The translations under genes were made by a program, and so were the position numbers. From Bradyrhizobium sp. YR681 (GTDB lineage: Bacteria > Pseudomonadota > Alphaproteobacteria > Rhizobiales > Xanthobacteraceae), in assembly GCF_000282615.1 (NCBI RefSeq), contig NZ_AKIY01000283.1, forward strand, positions 1 to 48,545: a stretch of 48,545 bases of DNA, read 5' to 3'. Position 1 is the stretch's first letter; each line of letters starts with the position of its first letter. Of the stretch, positions 38,488-47,384 are shown piece by piece. Under the pieces are notes generated by a model that did not search any database, had not been told where the DNA came from, and saw only the letters and a list, made by a program, of their open reading frames with translations.

Positions 38488-39102
38488 ATGAATATCCTGT
38501 CCAGCCTCTTCACCGAATCCGCCGACGGCCAGCTCGGTATCCTGATGTCGATGCTGTCCGGTATCGCGGCCGCGCTTGCGGTGGCGCTGGCGATGACGGT
38601 GTATTTCCGCCTGAGCTACCGGACCTGGCGCGACGTGGTCAGGCATGGCCTCGCCACCCTTGCCGCCGTCGCCTTGTTCGCCTTTGCCGCCTACGACATG
38701 CGCCACGCCGCGCTTGCCTATCTCGGCCTCAACCCGTCCAAGCCCGCGGTCGAGTTCGAGATCCGCATGCCCCGGGAGACGCTGACGGCTGTCACCGATA
38801 CCCAGATTGAGCTGCACACCGACCGCAACCAGACGCTCGCGCTGGTCGAGGGCGTGCGCGATCTCGCCGACGGCCGCGCCCTGCTGCGCGGCGCGGTGGC
38901 GCTCAACCACCGCACCACCGACCGCGTGCTGGTGGTGAACCTGCCCGGCAAGGGCACCTTCGAATTCCGCCTCCGCCTGCCCGCCGAACCGCATCGCTCC
39001 GAACAGTTCGGCCCCTGGCACCTCGCCGATCGCATTGCATCGCCGGTGACAGGCGCGGTCGCCCCGCAGGACGCCTTCACGATCCGCTATCGCGTGCTTT
39101 AA
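38488..39102 (+). CDS. Membrane-anchored hypothetical protein
   Basis: A 204-residue protein with two hydrophobic helices near the N-terminus (about 20-40 and 55-72) and a beta-rich soluble C-terminal half (E-I-R-M-P-R-E-T-L, G-T-F-E-F-R-L-R-L-P). The topology suggests an inner-membrane anchor with a periplasmic domain. I do not recognise a family. It diverges from the MAPEG gene and is followed after 70 bp by the metallophosphoesterase on the same strand. Confidence 0.75.
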   Translation: MNILSSLFTESADGQLGILMSMLSGIAAALAVALAMTVYFRLSYRTWRDVVRHGLATLAAVALFAFAAYDMRHAALAYLGLNPSKPAVEFEIRMPRETLTAVTDTQIELHTDRNQTLALVEGVRDLADGRALLRGAVALNHRTTDRVLVVNLPGKGTFEFRLRLPAEPHRSEQFGPWHLADRIASPVTGAVAPQDAFTIRYRVL

Positions 39103-39172
39103 ACTTTGTTTCATCGGGATGCATGCGCGCGCCGTCATCGTTTCGACGTGTGACAACGCATATGCTGATCGC

Positions 39173-40015
39173 ATGTCCGAATTTCGCCTCACCCAGATTT
39201 CCGACACCCATCTCGGCCGGCGCTTTCCCGGCCTGATCGCAAACTTCCATCGTGTCTGCGAACACGTCGATGCGAACAGACCCGATCTCGTCATCAACAC
39301 CGGTGACGTGTCCTTCGACGGGCCGACCGGCCGCGACGATGTCGCATTCGCCAAGGGCTTGCACGACGCCCTGCCCGTCGCCTGCCGCTACATCCCCGGC
39401 AATCACGACATCGGCGACAATCCGACCGCGATCGGGTCGGCGCCGAAGCCGCCGGTCGAGGAAAAGCACCGCCTGCAATTTCGCGACATCATCGGCGAAG
39501 ATCACTGGTCGTTCGAAGCGGCCGGCTGGCGCTTCATCGGCCTCAACACGCTGGTGATGAATTCGGGCCTCGCCTTCGAGGCCGAGCAGTTCGACTGGCT
39601 GGCCTCCGAAGTTTCGCGCCTGAACGGCAGGCCTGTTGCGCTGTTCCTGCACAAGCCGCTGTTCCTCAACCTGCCCGACGATCCAGAGACGCCCGAGACC
39701 TCAATCCGCTACGTGCCGCAGCCGGCGCGCGCGCGATTGATCGAGATGTTCGCGCCTGTCGATCTGCGCCTGATCGCCAGCGGTCACGTGCATCAGCGCC
39801 GCGACTTCACCTGGCGCCACACCCGCCACGTCTGGGCGCCGTCAGCCGGCTTCAAGATCAACGATGCGCGCCAGGACCGCATCGCGATCAAGGAGACCGG
39901 CCTCGTCGAGTATCGCTTCCGGCCTGACAGCTTCGAGGTCCGCCATATCAGGGCCGCTGGCCAGCTTGATGTCGATATCGAGGAGCTGCTCGCCCAGATG
40001 GGCGTCGAGCACTAG
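39173..40015 (+). CDS. Calcineurin-like metallophosphoesterase
   Basis: A 280-residue metallophosphoesterase. The five metal motifs are D-T-H (11-13), G-D-V-S (44-47), G-N-H-D (76-79), the H in L-F-L-H-K-P and G-H-V-H-Q-R. The layout is that of CpdA-type 3',5'-cAMP phosphodiesterases, though small-molecule specificity varies. The ATG at 39173 is preferred over GTG codons upstream because it gives the canonical M-S-E-F-R-L-T-Q-I-S-D-T-H start. It is 70 bp after the membrane protein and ends 141 bp before the amino-acid operon. Confidence 0.93.
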   Translation: MSEFRLTQISDTHLGRRFPGLIANFHRVCEHVDANRPDLVINTGDVSFDGPTGRDDVAFAKGLHDALPVACRYIPGNHDIGDNPTAIGSAPKPPVEEKHRLQFRDIIGEDHWSFEAAGWRFIGLNTLVMNSGLAFEAEQFDWLASEVSRLNGRPVALFLHKPLFLNLPDDPETPETSIRYVPQPARARLIEMFAPVDLRLIASGHVHQRRDFTWRHTRHVWAPSAGFKINDARQDRIAIKETGLVEYRFRPDSFEVRHIRAAGQLDVDIEELLAQMGVEH

Positions 40016-40091
40016 CCAGTCGGCAGGCATTTACCCCTATCTAAATACCACATTGCATCAAAAGTAGCTTGTAGATGGCTAGAAGAGCCTG

Positions 40092-40107
40092 ATGACAACG
40101 TTGTCAT
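40092..40107. promoter_or_regulatory. Perfect 16-bp palindrome, probable LacI operator of the operon
   Basis: ATGACAACGTTGTCAT is fully symmetric with a central CG and TG...CA ends, the form typical of LacI/GalR-family operators. It lies 48 bp before the first gene of the operon that ends with a LacI-family regulator at 45856. Confidence 0.85.
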
Positions 40108-40155
40108 TACAGCATATCGTTCCATCGGCGGTCGAGGGCCGCTCAGGGAGCGACG

Positions 40156-41451
40156 ATGCAGTTCTTGTCCCGGTGGGATAACCAACGTCTTTCAACGACA
40201 ATCCGGGGCATTCCCTTGGTCGATGGCCTGGCAATGGAAGACATCGCCAGCCAGCGATGGTCACCTTCGCGCGGCGACCTTGCCCTGCCCGCCCTTACCC
40301 TCGATGAAGCCGCCTTCGCGGCCAACCGCGACCTCTTCCTGCGCTGGTGCGCGAGCGCACGCGTGAACGTCGCGCCTCACGCCAAGACGCCGATGTCGCC
40401 GGAGCTCGCCCGCTCGCTGCGTGCGGCCGGCGCCTGGGGCACGACGGTTGCCAACATCCAGCAGGCCGCCGTGCTGCTCGCGAGCGGCGAGCGACGCCTG
40501 CTGCTGGCCAATGAGATCGGCGGGCTCGCAGCCGGCCGGCGGCTCGGCGCGCTACTCAGCGCCTATCCCGATGTCGAGTTCCACGCTTTCGCGGATTCGC
40601 CCGCGGCAGTCGCAGCGCTGGCCGAGACGGCGCGGATTGCGGAGCGCGCCGAATTGTCCGTGCTGGTCGAACTCGGCGCAGGCCGCGCCGGCGCGCGAGA
40701 TCGCACCGCGATCGAGGCGACGATCGCAGCCGTGCTCGCCGCCGACCGGCTCGTGCTCGGCGGGGTCGCGACCTATGAGGGCGCTGCGGCAACACAGGAT
40801 GCCGACGAGAGCCTGCGCGCCATCGCGGCACTGCTGGAGCGCAGCATCGAGACCTTTGCGCTGGCGCGCGCCGCCGCTCCGCAGCGGCCGCTGATCCTGA
40901 GTGCCGGCGGCTCGGCCTATTTCGATATCGTCGCGCGCGCGCTCGCTCCGGTCGCGCAGGCCGACGGCAACGCCAGCATGATCCTGCGCTCGGGCGCGCT
41001 GTTCTTTGCCGATCATGGCATCTACGCCCGCGCCTTCACCGAGATCGATCGGCGCGGCGGTCTCCTCATCGACGGCCTGCGCCATTCCGCTGTGGAAAGC
41101 TTTCGCCCTGCGCTGACGCTCTGGGCCGAAGTGTTATCGCGCCCCGAGGACGGGCTTGCGGTTGCCGGCTTCGGCATGCGCGACGCCTCTTTCGACCAGG
41201 GACTGCCCGTACCCTTGCGCGTGTTTCGCGACGGCGTCGAGCAGCAAGCTCTCGCCGAGAGCATGTCCGTCACGCGCCTCAACGACCAGCATGCGTTCCT
41301 GTCCGTCGCCCACCATTGCGCGCTTGCGGTCGGCGACATCGTCGCCTTCGGCATCTCGCATCCCTGCACCTGCCTCGACCGCTGGCGCGTCATCCTCGGC
41401 CTCGATGCCGACGGCGTGGTGACGCGCGCCCTCCCCACCCAGTTCGGTTGA
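40156..41451 (+). CDS. D-threonine aldolase/D-serine dehydratase-type PLP enzyme
   Basis: A 431-residue fold-type III PLP enzyme. V-A-P-H-A-K-T-P-M carries the PLP lysine (Lys77). Near the C-terminus, S-H-P-C-T-C-L-D gives the His402/Cys404 metal pair of the DSD1/D-threonine aldolase group, which cleaves or dehydrates D-amino acids with a beta-hydroxyl. GGGAG precedes the ATG. It is the first gene of the 40.1-46.9 kb operon, followed after 8 bp by an ABC permease. It could remove water from a D-serine-like substrate or cleave D-threonine-like compounds; the RidA downstream favours an enamine product. Confidence 0.9.
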   Translation: MQFLSRWDNQRLSTTIRGIPLVDGLAMEDIASQRWSPSRGDLALPALTLDEAAFAANRDLFLRWCASARVNVAPHAKTPMSPELARSLRAAGAWGTTVANIQQAAVLLASGERRLLLANEIGGLAAGRRLGALLSAYPDVEFHAFADSPAAVAALAETARIAERAELSVLVELGAGRAGARDRTAIEATIAAVLAADRLVLGGVATYEGAAATQDADESLRAIAALLERSIETFALARAAAPQRPLILSAGGSAYFDIVARALAPVAQADGNASMILRSGALFFADHGIYARAFTEIDRRGGLLIDGLRHSAVESFRPALTLWAEVLSRPEDGLAVAGFGMRDASFDQGLPVPLRVFRDGVEQQALAESMSVTRLNDQHAFLSVAHHCALAVGDIVAFGISHPCTCLDRWRVILGLDADGVVTRALPTQFG

Positions 41452-41459
41452 GGGCGGCG

Positions 41460-42119
41460 ATGAACTTCCTGCCGCTCTGGCGCTATCAGAACCAGCTCAT
41501 CGACGGGGCCATCGTCACGCTCGAGCTGACGGTGATCGCGGCGCTGGCGGGTCTCGTGATCGGCATCGCCGGCGCGGTCGCGCTGAACGGACGCATCGCG
41601 CCGCTGCGCTGGCTGGTGCGCGGTTACATCGAGCTGTTCCGCAACACGCCGTCGCTGATCCAGATCTTCATCATCTTCTTCGTGCTGCCGAATTTCGGCC
41701 TGAAGCTGCCGGCGTTCGAATCTGCCGCCGTCGCGCTCTCGCTGTATTTCGGCGCCTATTCGGTCGAGATCATCCGCGCAGGTCTCGACTCCGTGCCGAA
41801 GAACCAGATCGAGGCCGGGCAGTGCCTTGGGCTGTCAGGCTGGCAGGTGTTCCGTCACATCCTGCTGCCGCCGGCGCTGCGTAACGCCTATCCGGCCGTG
41901 ACCAGCCAGTTCGTTCTCCTGCTGCTCGGCACCTCGCTCGCCTCGCAGGTCGCAGCCGACGAGCTGTTCCACGTCGCCGGCTTTATCGAGAGCCGCACCT
42001 ATCGCAGCTTCGAGGTCTATGCGGTGATCTGCGCCGTCTATTTCGCAATGGCGATGTCGTTCAAGGCGCTGTTCGCCGTCATCGGTCTGGCGGCGTTCCG
42101 CTGGCCGCGGCGGCGCTGA
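41460..42119 (+). CDS. Polar amino acid ABC transporter permease
   Basis: A 219-residue inner-membrane permease of the His/Glu/Gln/Arg (HisMQ) family. The N-terminal T-L-E-L-T-V-I-A-A-L strand and the EAA loop E-A-G-Q-C-L-G-L-S-G-W-Q-V-F-R-H-I-L-L-P, which contacts the ATPase, are clear. ATG at 41460 is 8 bp after the stop of the PLP gene. It forms a heteromeric importer with the next permease (42129), the ATPase and the binding protein. Confidence 0.95.
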   Translation: MNFLPLWRYQNQLIDGAIVTLELTVIAALAGLVIGIAGAVALNGRIAPLRWLVRGYIELFRNTPSLIQIFIIFFVLPNFGLKLPAFESAAVALSLYFGAYSVEIIRAGLDSVPKNQIEAGQCLGLSGWQVFRHILLPPALRNAYPAVTSQFVLLLLGTSLASQVAADELFHVAGFIESRTYRSFEVYAVICAVYFAMAMSFKALFAVIGLAAFRWPRRR

Positions 42120-42128
42120 GGGAAGACG

Positions 42129-42779
42129 ATGCGATCTTTCACCCTCATCGATTTCGTCTCGCTGTTCGCAGCGCTGCGCTGGACCGTCGCGCTGGTCGCA
42201 CTCGCGCTCGCCTTTGGTGCACCGCTGGCGCTCGGGCTCGCCATGGGCCGCATCAGCCGCCTCGCCGGCCTGCGCTGGACGATGGCGGCGTGCATCCAGA
42301 TCGTCCAGAGCGTGCCGCTGCTCGGGCTGCTGTTCTTCTTCTATTTCGGCATGCCGGTGTTCCTTGGCATCCAGGTGCCGGCACTCGTCGCCGTCACCGT
42401 CGCCTACACGCTCTACACCGCCGCCTTCCTCGGCGAGATCTGGCGCGGCGGCCTCGAAGCCGTGAAGCAGGCCCAATGGGAAGCCGGCGCCTGCCTTGGT
42501 CTCTCCGCGTGGCAGCAGTTCCGCCACATCATCGCGCCACAGGCGCTGCGGCTGTCGCTGCCGCCGACCGTCGGCTTCCTGGTGCAGCTCATCAAGGGCA
42601 CCTCGCTCGCCTCCATCCTCGGTTTCGTCGAGCTCGCCCGCGCCGGCCAGGTGGTGAGCGCGGCGACGTTCCAGCCGCTGCTCACCTACGCGCTGGTCGC
42701 CGCGATCTATTTCGCGCTGTGCCTGCCGCTCACGCTCTGGTCCCGCTCCCTGGAGGCCCGCCTCGATGGCTCTCGTTGA
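42129..42779 (+). CDS. Second polar amino acid ABC permease
   Basis: A 216-residue partner permease. The EAA loop is E-A-G-A-C-L-G-L-S-A-W-Q-Q-F-R-H-I-I-A-P. It starts 9 bp after the first permease and its end overlaps the ATPase start by 14 bp, indicating tight translational coupling. HisQ/HisM-type pairs are typical for uptake of polar and basic or acidic amino acids and opines. Confidence 0.95.
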   Translation: MRSFTLIDFVSLFAALRWTVALVALALAFGAPLALGLAMGRISRLAGLRWTMAACIQIVQSVPLLGLLFFFYFGMPVFLGIQVPALVAVTVAYTLYTAAFLGEIWRGGLEAVKQAQWEAGACLGLSAWQQFRHIIAPQALRLSLPPTVGFLVQLIKGTSLASILGFVELARAGQVVSAATFQPLLTYALVAAIYFALCLPLTLWSRSLEARLDGSR

Positions 42780-43494
42780 AATCCGCGACGTGCACAAGAC
42801 ATTCGGCAAGGTCGAGGTGCTCAAGGGCGTCTCGCTCGACGTCGAGGAAGGCGAGATCGTCACGATCATCGGCCGCTCCGGCTCGGGCAAGTCGACGCTG
42901 CTCCGCTGCATCAACGCGCTGGAGAGCGTCGATACCGGCGAGATCCGCGTCGAGGGCCAGAAGGTTCATGCCAAGATGGCTGACCTGAAGAAATTCCGTC
43001 AGCGCGTCGGCATCGTGTTCCAGGCCTTCAACCTGTTTCCGCATCTGAAGGTCGAGCGCAACATCACGCTCGCCCCGCTCCTCACCGGCCGCATCGAAAA
43101 GGCCCGCGCGCGGGCGCTGGCCGAGGACGTGCTGACCCGCGTCGGCCTCGCCGACAAGATCGACGCCTGGCCGGAACAACTCTCCGGCGGCCAGCAGCAG
43201 CGCGTCGCGATTGCCCGCTGCCTCGCCATGGCCCCTCACCTCATGCTGTTCGACGAGGTGACGTCCGCGCTCGATCCCGAGCTCGTGGGCGAAGTCCTGA
43301 AGGTGATGGAGGCGATGGCGAAGCAGGGCATGACGATGATCCTCGTCACCCATGAGATGGGCTTTGCCCGCAACGTCGCCAACCGCATCGTCTTCATGCA
43401 TCAGGGCCGCGTCTGGGAACAGGGCCCGCCGGCAAAACTGTTCGCCAACCCTGAAACCCCCGAGCTCGCAAGCTTCATCGCTTCTTCGAAATGA
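42766..43494 (+). CDS. Polar amino acid ABC transporter ATPase
   Basis: A 242-residue ATPase: Walker A G-R-S-G-S-G-K-S-T, Q-loop Q-A-F-N-L-F-P-H-L, signature L-S-G-G-Q-Q-Q-R, Walker B L-M-L-F-D-E-V-T-S-A-L-D-P-E and the H-loop V-T-H-E-M-G-F-A. This is the HisP/GlnQ family. It starts inside the second permease gene and precedes the binding protein by 31 bp. Confidence 0.97.
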   Translation: MALVEIRDVHKTFGKVEVLKGVSLDVEEGEIVTIIGRSGSGKSTLLRCINALESVDTGEIRVEGQKVHAKMADLKKFRQRVGIVFQAFNLFPHLKVERNITLAPLLTGRIEKARARALAEDVLTRVGLADKIDAWPEQLSGGQQQRVAIARCLAMAPHLMLFDEVTSALDPELVGEVLKVMEAMAKQGMTMILVTHEMGFARNVANRIVFMHQGRVWEQGPPAKLFANPETPELASFIASSK

Positions 43495-43525
43495 TCAACC
43501 AGCCATCCGCCACCAGGAGAGAGTC

Positions 43526-44323
43526 ATGAGACAATTGAAGTCCCTCTTTACGATCGCAGCCACGGCACTCGCCGTGCTCGCCGCCCCCACCCTCGCGCAC
43601 GCCGACAAGCTCCAGGACGTGCTCGGCTCCGGCAAGCTGCGCGTCGGCCTGCTGACCGATGCCGCGCCGTGGGGCTTCAAGGACGACAAGGGCGAGATCG
43701 CGGGCCTCGATGCCGATCTCGCCCGGCTGATCGCCGCCGACATGGGTGTGAAGCTCGAGCTGGTGCCGGTGACGGGTGCCGCGCGCATCCCGAGCCTGCT
43801 CTCCGACAAGATCGACATTCTGATCGCGGGCCTCGGCGCCACGCCCGAGCGAGCCCAGCAGGTGATGTTCTCGCAGCCCTACGCGGTGGTGAATCTCGGC
43901 GTCTACGGCGCCAAGTCGATTCCTGCGGCGACCGGCAAGAAGCCCGACAATCTCGACGGCCGCAGCGTTGCGGTCGCCAAGGGCTCGACGCTCGACGTCT
44001 GGCTCACCGACAATGCCCCGAAGGTGAAGCTGGTGCGTTTTGAAGACACGCCGGCCGCGCTCGCCGCCTTCCTCGCCGGACAGGCCGACACCTTCGCCGA
44101 GAACAGCGCCATCGCGCTGAAGGTGCAGGACCAGAACCCGACCAAGGAGGTCGAGCTGAAATTCCTGATCCGCCAGTCGCCGGCCCATGTCGGCGTCCGC
44201 CAGGGCGAGCAGAACCTGCTGAACTGGATCAACACCGACATCTTCTTCAACAAGCTCAACGGCAAGCTCGGCGCACTTCAGCTGAAATGGTTCAAGGAAG
44301 AGCAGACGCTTCCGACGCTGTAA
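43526..44323 (+). CDS. Amino acid ABC transporter substrate-binding protein
   Basis: A 265-residue periplasmic binding protein (family 3). The signal peptide (F-T-I-A-A-T-A-L-A-V-L-A-A-P-T-L-A-H-A) is cleaved near residue 25. The family pattern L-R-V-G-L-L-T-D-A-A-P-W-G-F, G-L-D-A-D-L-A-R-L-I-A and D-I-L-I-A-G-L-G follow. The ligand cannot be predicted; conserved Arg/Asp positions that bind the alpha-amino and carboxyl groups seem present, with A-G-L-G where most have an alpha-amino acid loop. AGGAGAGAGTC precedes the ATG. Confidence 0.93.
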   Translation: MRQLKSLFTIAATALAVLAAPTLAHADKLQDVLGSGKLRVGLLTDAAPWGFKDDKGEIAGLDADLARLIAADMGVKLELVPVTGAARIPSLLSDKIDILIAGLGATPERAQQVMFSQPYAVVNLGVYGAKSIPAATGKKPDNLDGRSVAVAKGSTLDVWLTDNAPKVKLVRFEDTPAALAAFLAGQADTFAENSAIALKVQDQNPTKEVELKFLIRQSPAHVGVRQGEQNLLNWINTDIFFNKLNGKLGALQLKWFKEEQTLPTL

Positions 44324-44378
44324 GCTCGCACACGGCTCCCGCACCATGCGGGAGCCGACCTTCACGAGGAGATTTCAT

Positions 44379-44723
44379 ATGATCAAACGTTACGTCGTGG
44401 GATCGCGCATGAGCCAGGCCGTCGCCGCCGGCGGCATGGTGCATATCGCGGGTCAAGTCGCCGACGATCGCAAGGCCGGCATCGTGTCGCAGACCCGAGA
44501 GGTGCTCGCCAAGATCGACGCGCTGCTGAAAGAGGCCGGCTCCGATCGCTCCAGGTTGATCGCGGTCAACGTCTTCCTGCCGCACATCACCGACTTCGAC
44601 ACCATGAATTCGGTCTACGATGCCTGGATCGATCCGGCCAACCCGCCGGCGCGCGCCTGCGTCGAAGCCCGTCTCGCCGATCCAGACCTGCGCGTCGAGA
44701 TGACCGCGGTCGCCCTGCTGTAA
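44379..44723 (+). CDS. RidA-family enamine/imine deaminase
   Basis: A 114-residue Rid protein. The A-G-G-M-V-H-I-A-G-Q-V strand, the helix T-R-E-V-L-A-K-I-D-A-L-L-K-E-A-G-S-D and the catalytic R in P-P-A-R-A-C-V-E-A-R fit the Rid family, with V-E-M-T-A-V-A at the end. RidA-type enzymes hydrolyse reactive enamines such as 2-aminoacrylate formed by PLP enzymes. GAGGAG precedes the ATG. Located between the importer and the deacylase, it probably works with the PLP enzyme at 40156. Confidence 0.93.
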   Translation: MIKRYVVGSRMSQAVAAGGMVHIAGQVADDRKAGIVSQTREVLAKIDALLKEAGSDRSRLIAVNVFLPHITDFDTMNSVYDAWIDPANPPARACVEARLADPDLRVEMTAVALL

Positions 44724-44773
44724 CGGCACCGTCCTTCCTTCAACCTTCGGCCGGCGTCGGCGACGACGCGGCC

Positions 44774-45814
44774 ATGAGGCCTCCCATGCATACCGGACTG
44801 TTTCACGACATCGATTTCGAGAAGGACCAGAAATGGTCCGGCCATCTCGGCATTCCCTTCTCGATCGATCGCTCTCCCTATTACCAGCTCAAGATCCCGA
44901 TCTTCCGGATGAGGAACGGCGCCGGCCCGAAGCTGCTTCTGATGGCCGGCAATCACGGCGATGAATATGAGGGCGAGATCACGCTGACGCGGCTGTTTCG
45001 CCGGCTCGATGCGAACGCCATCAGGGGCGAGATCACCATCCTGCCCTTCGCCAACTGGCCCGCCGTCATGGCGGCGCGCCGCCGCTCGCCCCTCGACGAG
45101 GGCAATCTCAACCGCGCCTTCCCGGGCGATGCCGCGGGCACGCCGACGTTTCGTCTGGCGCACTTCCTCGAGCACGAGCTGTTTCCGCGTCACGATGTCG
45201 TCTTCGACATCCATTCCGGCGGCACCTCGATGGCGCATGTGCCCTGCGCGCTGATCGAGCGGCAAGGCACGCCCGAGATGCTGGCCCACGCGCTGCGCCT
45301 GATGGAGGGCCTCGGCATGCCCTTCGCCTTCGTCGCCGAGAACGGCTCCACGGCACCGACCTCGATGGCGGCGGCGGCGCGCGCCGGCGCGATCGGGCTG
45401 TCCGGTGAGTTCGGCGGCGGCGGCACCGTCACGCCGCAGACCATGGCGCTCACCGCGCGCGCGGTCGACCGGCTGCTGCTCGCGCTCGGCATCGTCCAGG
45501 CGCCGGTGCTGGGACCCCATGCGCCGGTCGAGCGCGCCACCGAGCTCCTGGCGTTGCAAAGCCACGCCCAGGCGGTGTTCGCGACCCGGCGCGGCTGGTT
45601 CGAGCCCGCGGTCATGGTCGGCGCACGCGTCGCGGCCGGCGACATCGCCGGCTGGTATCACGATTTCGAGCGCCCGGAGCTGCCGGAAGAGGTGCTGCGC
45701 TTCCCCGCCGACGGCATCGTGATCTCGCAGCGCCTGCACACCGACAGCCAGAGTGGCGACTGCCTGGTCCAGGTCGGCCGCGGGCTGTCGCGTGACGAGT
45801 TGCCCGCACGCTGA
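44774..45814 (+). CDS. AstE/aspartoacylase-type zinc deacylase
   Basis: A 346-residue zinc carboxypeptidase-fold deacylase: A-G-N-H-G-D-E-Y-E-G-E (His61, Glu64), F-D-I-H-S-G-G (His147) as third ligand and S-G-E-F-G-G-G-G with the catalytic Glu212. It resembles succinylglutamate desuccinylases and the DoeB/EutE group that removes acetyl from N-acetyl-diaminobutyrate in ectoine catabolism. A second Met at 44786 is possible. Its presence next to an amino-acid importer and a PLP enzyme suggests deacylation of the imported compound. Confidence 0.92.
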   Translation: MRPPMHTGLFHDIDFEKDQKWSGHLGIPFSIDRSPYYQLKIPIFRMRNGAGPKLLLMAGNHGDEYEGEITLTRLFRRLDANAIRGEITILPFANWPAVMAARRRSPLDEGNLNRAFPGDAAGTPTFRLAHFLEHELFPRHDVVFDIHSGGTSMAHVPCALIERQGTPEMLAHALRLMEGLGMPFAFVAENGSTAPTSMAAAARAGAIGLSGEFGGGGTVTPQTMALTARAVDRLLLALGIVQAPVLGPHAPVERATELLALQSHAQAVFATRRGWFEPAVMVGARVAAGDIAGWYHDFERPELPEEVLRFPADGIVISQRLHTDSQSGDCLVQVGRGLSRDELPAR

Positions 45815-45855
45815 ACTTCGGAGACGATACCGGCTTCGACTAACCCCAGGATTCG

Positions 45856-46920
45856 ATGAGCGATCCGGCAAGGCCGACCTATGACGACGTGGTGCGCATT
45901 CCGGCGCCGCCCGGCCGCAGCAGTGCGACCGGGCGGCCGCCGCGCATCGAGGAGGTGGCGGAACGCGCCGGGGTCTCGCCGATCACGGTGTCCCGGGTGC
46001 TGCGCCACCCCGAAAAGGTCAACCGCGAGACGCGCGAGCGCATCCTCGCGGTGATCGAGGCGACCGGCTATGCCTCCAACCCGCATGCACGCGCGCTGCG
46101 CTCGGGACGCTCGAACGTGGTCATGGCCTTCGTCTCCAACATCCTCAGCCAGCAATTTGGCCTCGCGGTGCGCAGCTTCGCGGCCGCGCTCGAGCCTGAG
46201 GGCTTTGAGGTTCTGGTCGGCCAGACCTCCTACTCCTATGCCAAGGAGGTCGCGATGATCCAGTCGCTGCGCGGCATCCGCCCCGCCGCGGTAATGTTCA
46301 CCGGCGTCATCGAGCTCGAAGAAAATCGCTCGGCGCTGGCCGAACTCGGCATTCCCGTGATCGAGACCTGGGCGTTTCCGCGCGATCCCATCGACATGCT
46401 GGTCGGCCTGCCGAACGCGGATGCCGGCGCGATGGCGGCGCGCAGGCTGGCTGAGGCCGGACATCGCCGGGTCGCCTTCATCGGCCGCAGCAGCGGGCGT
46501 GGCGCGCTGCGCCGCGACGGTTTTCGCGCGGCGGCAAAGCAGTTCGGGCTCGAGATCGTCCACGAGATTGGCGTTGGCGAGATCACCGGCCTCGTCGACG
46601 GCCGTGCCGCCTTCACCGCCCTGCTCGAGCGCGGCGGCGGTATCGATGCCGTGTTCTGCGCCAACGATTTGCTCGCGACCGGTGCGCTGATCGAAGCGCG
46701 CGCCCGCGGCCTGTCGGTGCCGCGCGATCTCGCCGTGCTCGGCTTCGGCGACAACGACGTCGCCGATCAGATCACGCCCGGCCTCACCACCATCTCTTTC
46801 GATGCGGCGGCTGTGGGACGTATCGCGGGCGACCTGCTGCTGGCGCGCCTCTCCGGAACGCCGCCCGCCGAACAGCGGCTGGCTGTCGATCTGTTCCTGG
46901 TCGAGCGCGGCAGCATCTGA
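45856..46920 (+). CDS. LacI-family transcriptional regulator
   Basis: A 354-residue LacI/GntR (GalR) repressor with a roughly 35-residue N-terminal extension before the helix-turn-helix I-E-E-V-A-E-R-A-G-V-S-P-I-T-V-S-R-V-L. The hinge (Y-A-S-N-P-H-A-R-A-L-R-S-G-R) and the periplasmic-binding-like effector domain follow. It starts 41 bp after the deacylase and can be the last gene of the operon. The palindrome at 40092-40107 is its best binding-site candidate. Confidence 0.94.
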   Translation: MSDPARPTYDDVVRIPAPPGRSSATGRPPRIEEVAERAGVSPITVSRVLRHPEKVNRETRERILAVIEATGYASNPHARALRSGRSNVVMAFVSNILSQQFGLAVRSFAAALEPEGFEVLVGQTSYSYAKEVAMIQSLRGIRPAAVMFTGVIELEENRSALAELGIPVIETWAFPRDPIDMLVGLPNADAGAMAARRLAEAGHRRVAFIGRSSGRGALRRDGFRAAAKQFGLEIVHEIGVGEITGLVDGRAAFTALLERGGGIDAVFCANDLLATGALIEARARGLSVPRDLAVLGFGDNDVADQITPGLTTISFDAAAVGRIAGDLLLARLSGTPPAEQRLAVDLFLVERGSI

Positions 46921-46926
46921 GCGTGC

Positions 46927-47235
46927 TTACGCGACGCTCTTGAGATCCTGCTGGATCGCGGCCAGCAGGGATTGCAGCGCCGCGCTGCTCACGGGCTTCG
47001 CCTCTGTCGTCTCGGATTGGACACTGGCGGTCTGGACGTTGGCAGGCTGCACAATTTTCACCGGACGCCTCGGGAACGGCGGCGTCGGCGGCATCGCCGC
47101 CGGTGTGGAACCGCCCACGTCTTCGGTGTGAATGAACTTGCCATGGATGACGTCGTCGCGCCGGCCCATGACGAACATCGTCGCCCAATAGCCGGCGGCC
47201 AGAAGGATTACGCAGAAAATACCGATCTCGAACAT
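46927..47235 (-). CDS. Small single-span membrane protein
   Basis: A 102-residue protein with one N-terminal helix (I-G-I-F-C-V-I-L-L-A-A-G-Y-W-A-T-M-F-V) followed by a soluble Pro/Thr-rich middle and a short helical C-terminus (L-Q-S-L-L-A-A-I-Q-Q-D-L). I do not recognise a family. Met at 47235 (M-F-E-I-G) is preferred to a TTG four codons upstream. It is convergent with the LacI gene, leaving 6 bp between stops, and a hairpin lies 60 bp upstream of its start. Confidence 0.7.
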   Translation of the reverse strand: MFEIGIFCVILLAAGYWATMFVMGRRDDVIHGKFIHTEDVGGSTPAAMPPTPPFPRRPVKIVQPANVQTASVQSETTEAKPVSSAALQSLLAAIQQDLKSVA

Positions 47236-47294
47236 CGCAACACCCAAAATATGCGCGATGATTCAATGCCTTCCCCGTCCCGTCAATGAACCGG

Positions 47295-47331
47295 CGGTCA
47301 CACCTGCGGCTTTTGCAGGCAGGTGTGACCG
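47295..47331 (-). terminator. 13-bp hairpin downstream of the CurA-like gene
   Basis: CGGTCACACCTGC (47295-47307) and GCAGGTGTGACCG (47319-47331) form a perfect 13-bp stem with an 11-nt loop. On the minus strand it lies 53 bp after the oxidoreductase stop and 60 bp before the small membrane gene. No clear T-run, so it may be a terminator or a regulatory hairpin for the downstream gene. Confidence 0.5.
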
Positions 47332-47384
47332 TTTGGTGACTCTTTCTTAACCATCCACCGCCCGAGAGGCCGGATACGGCCAGA

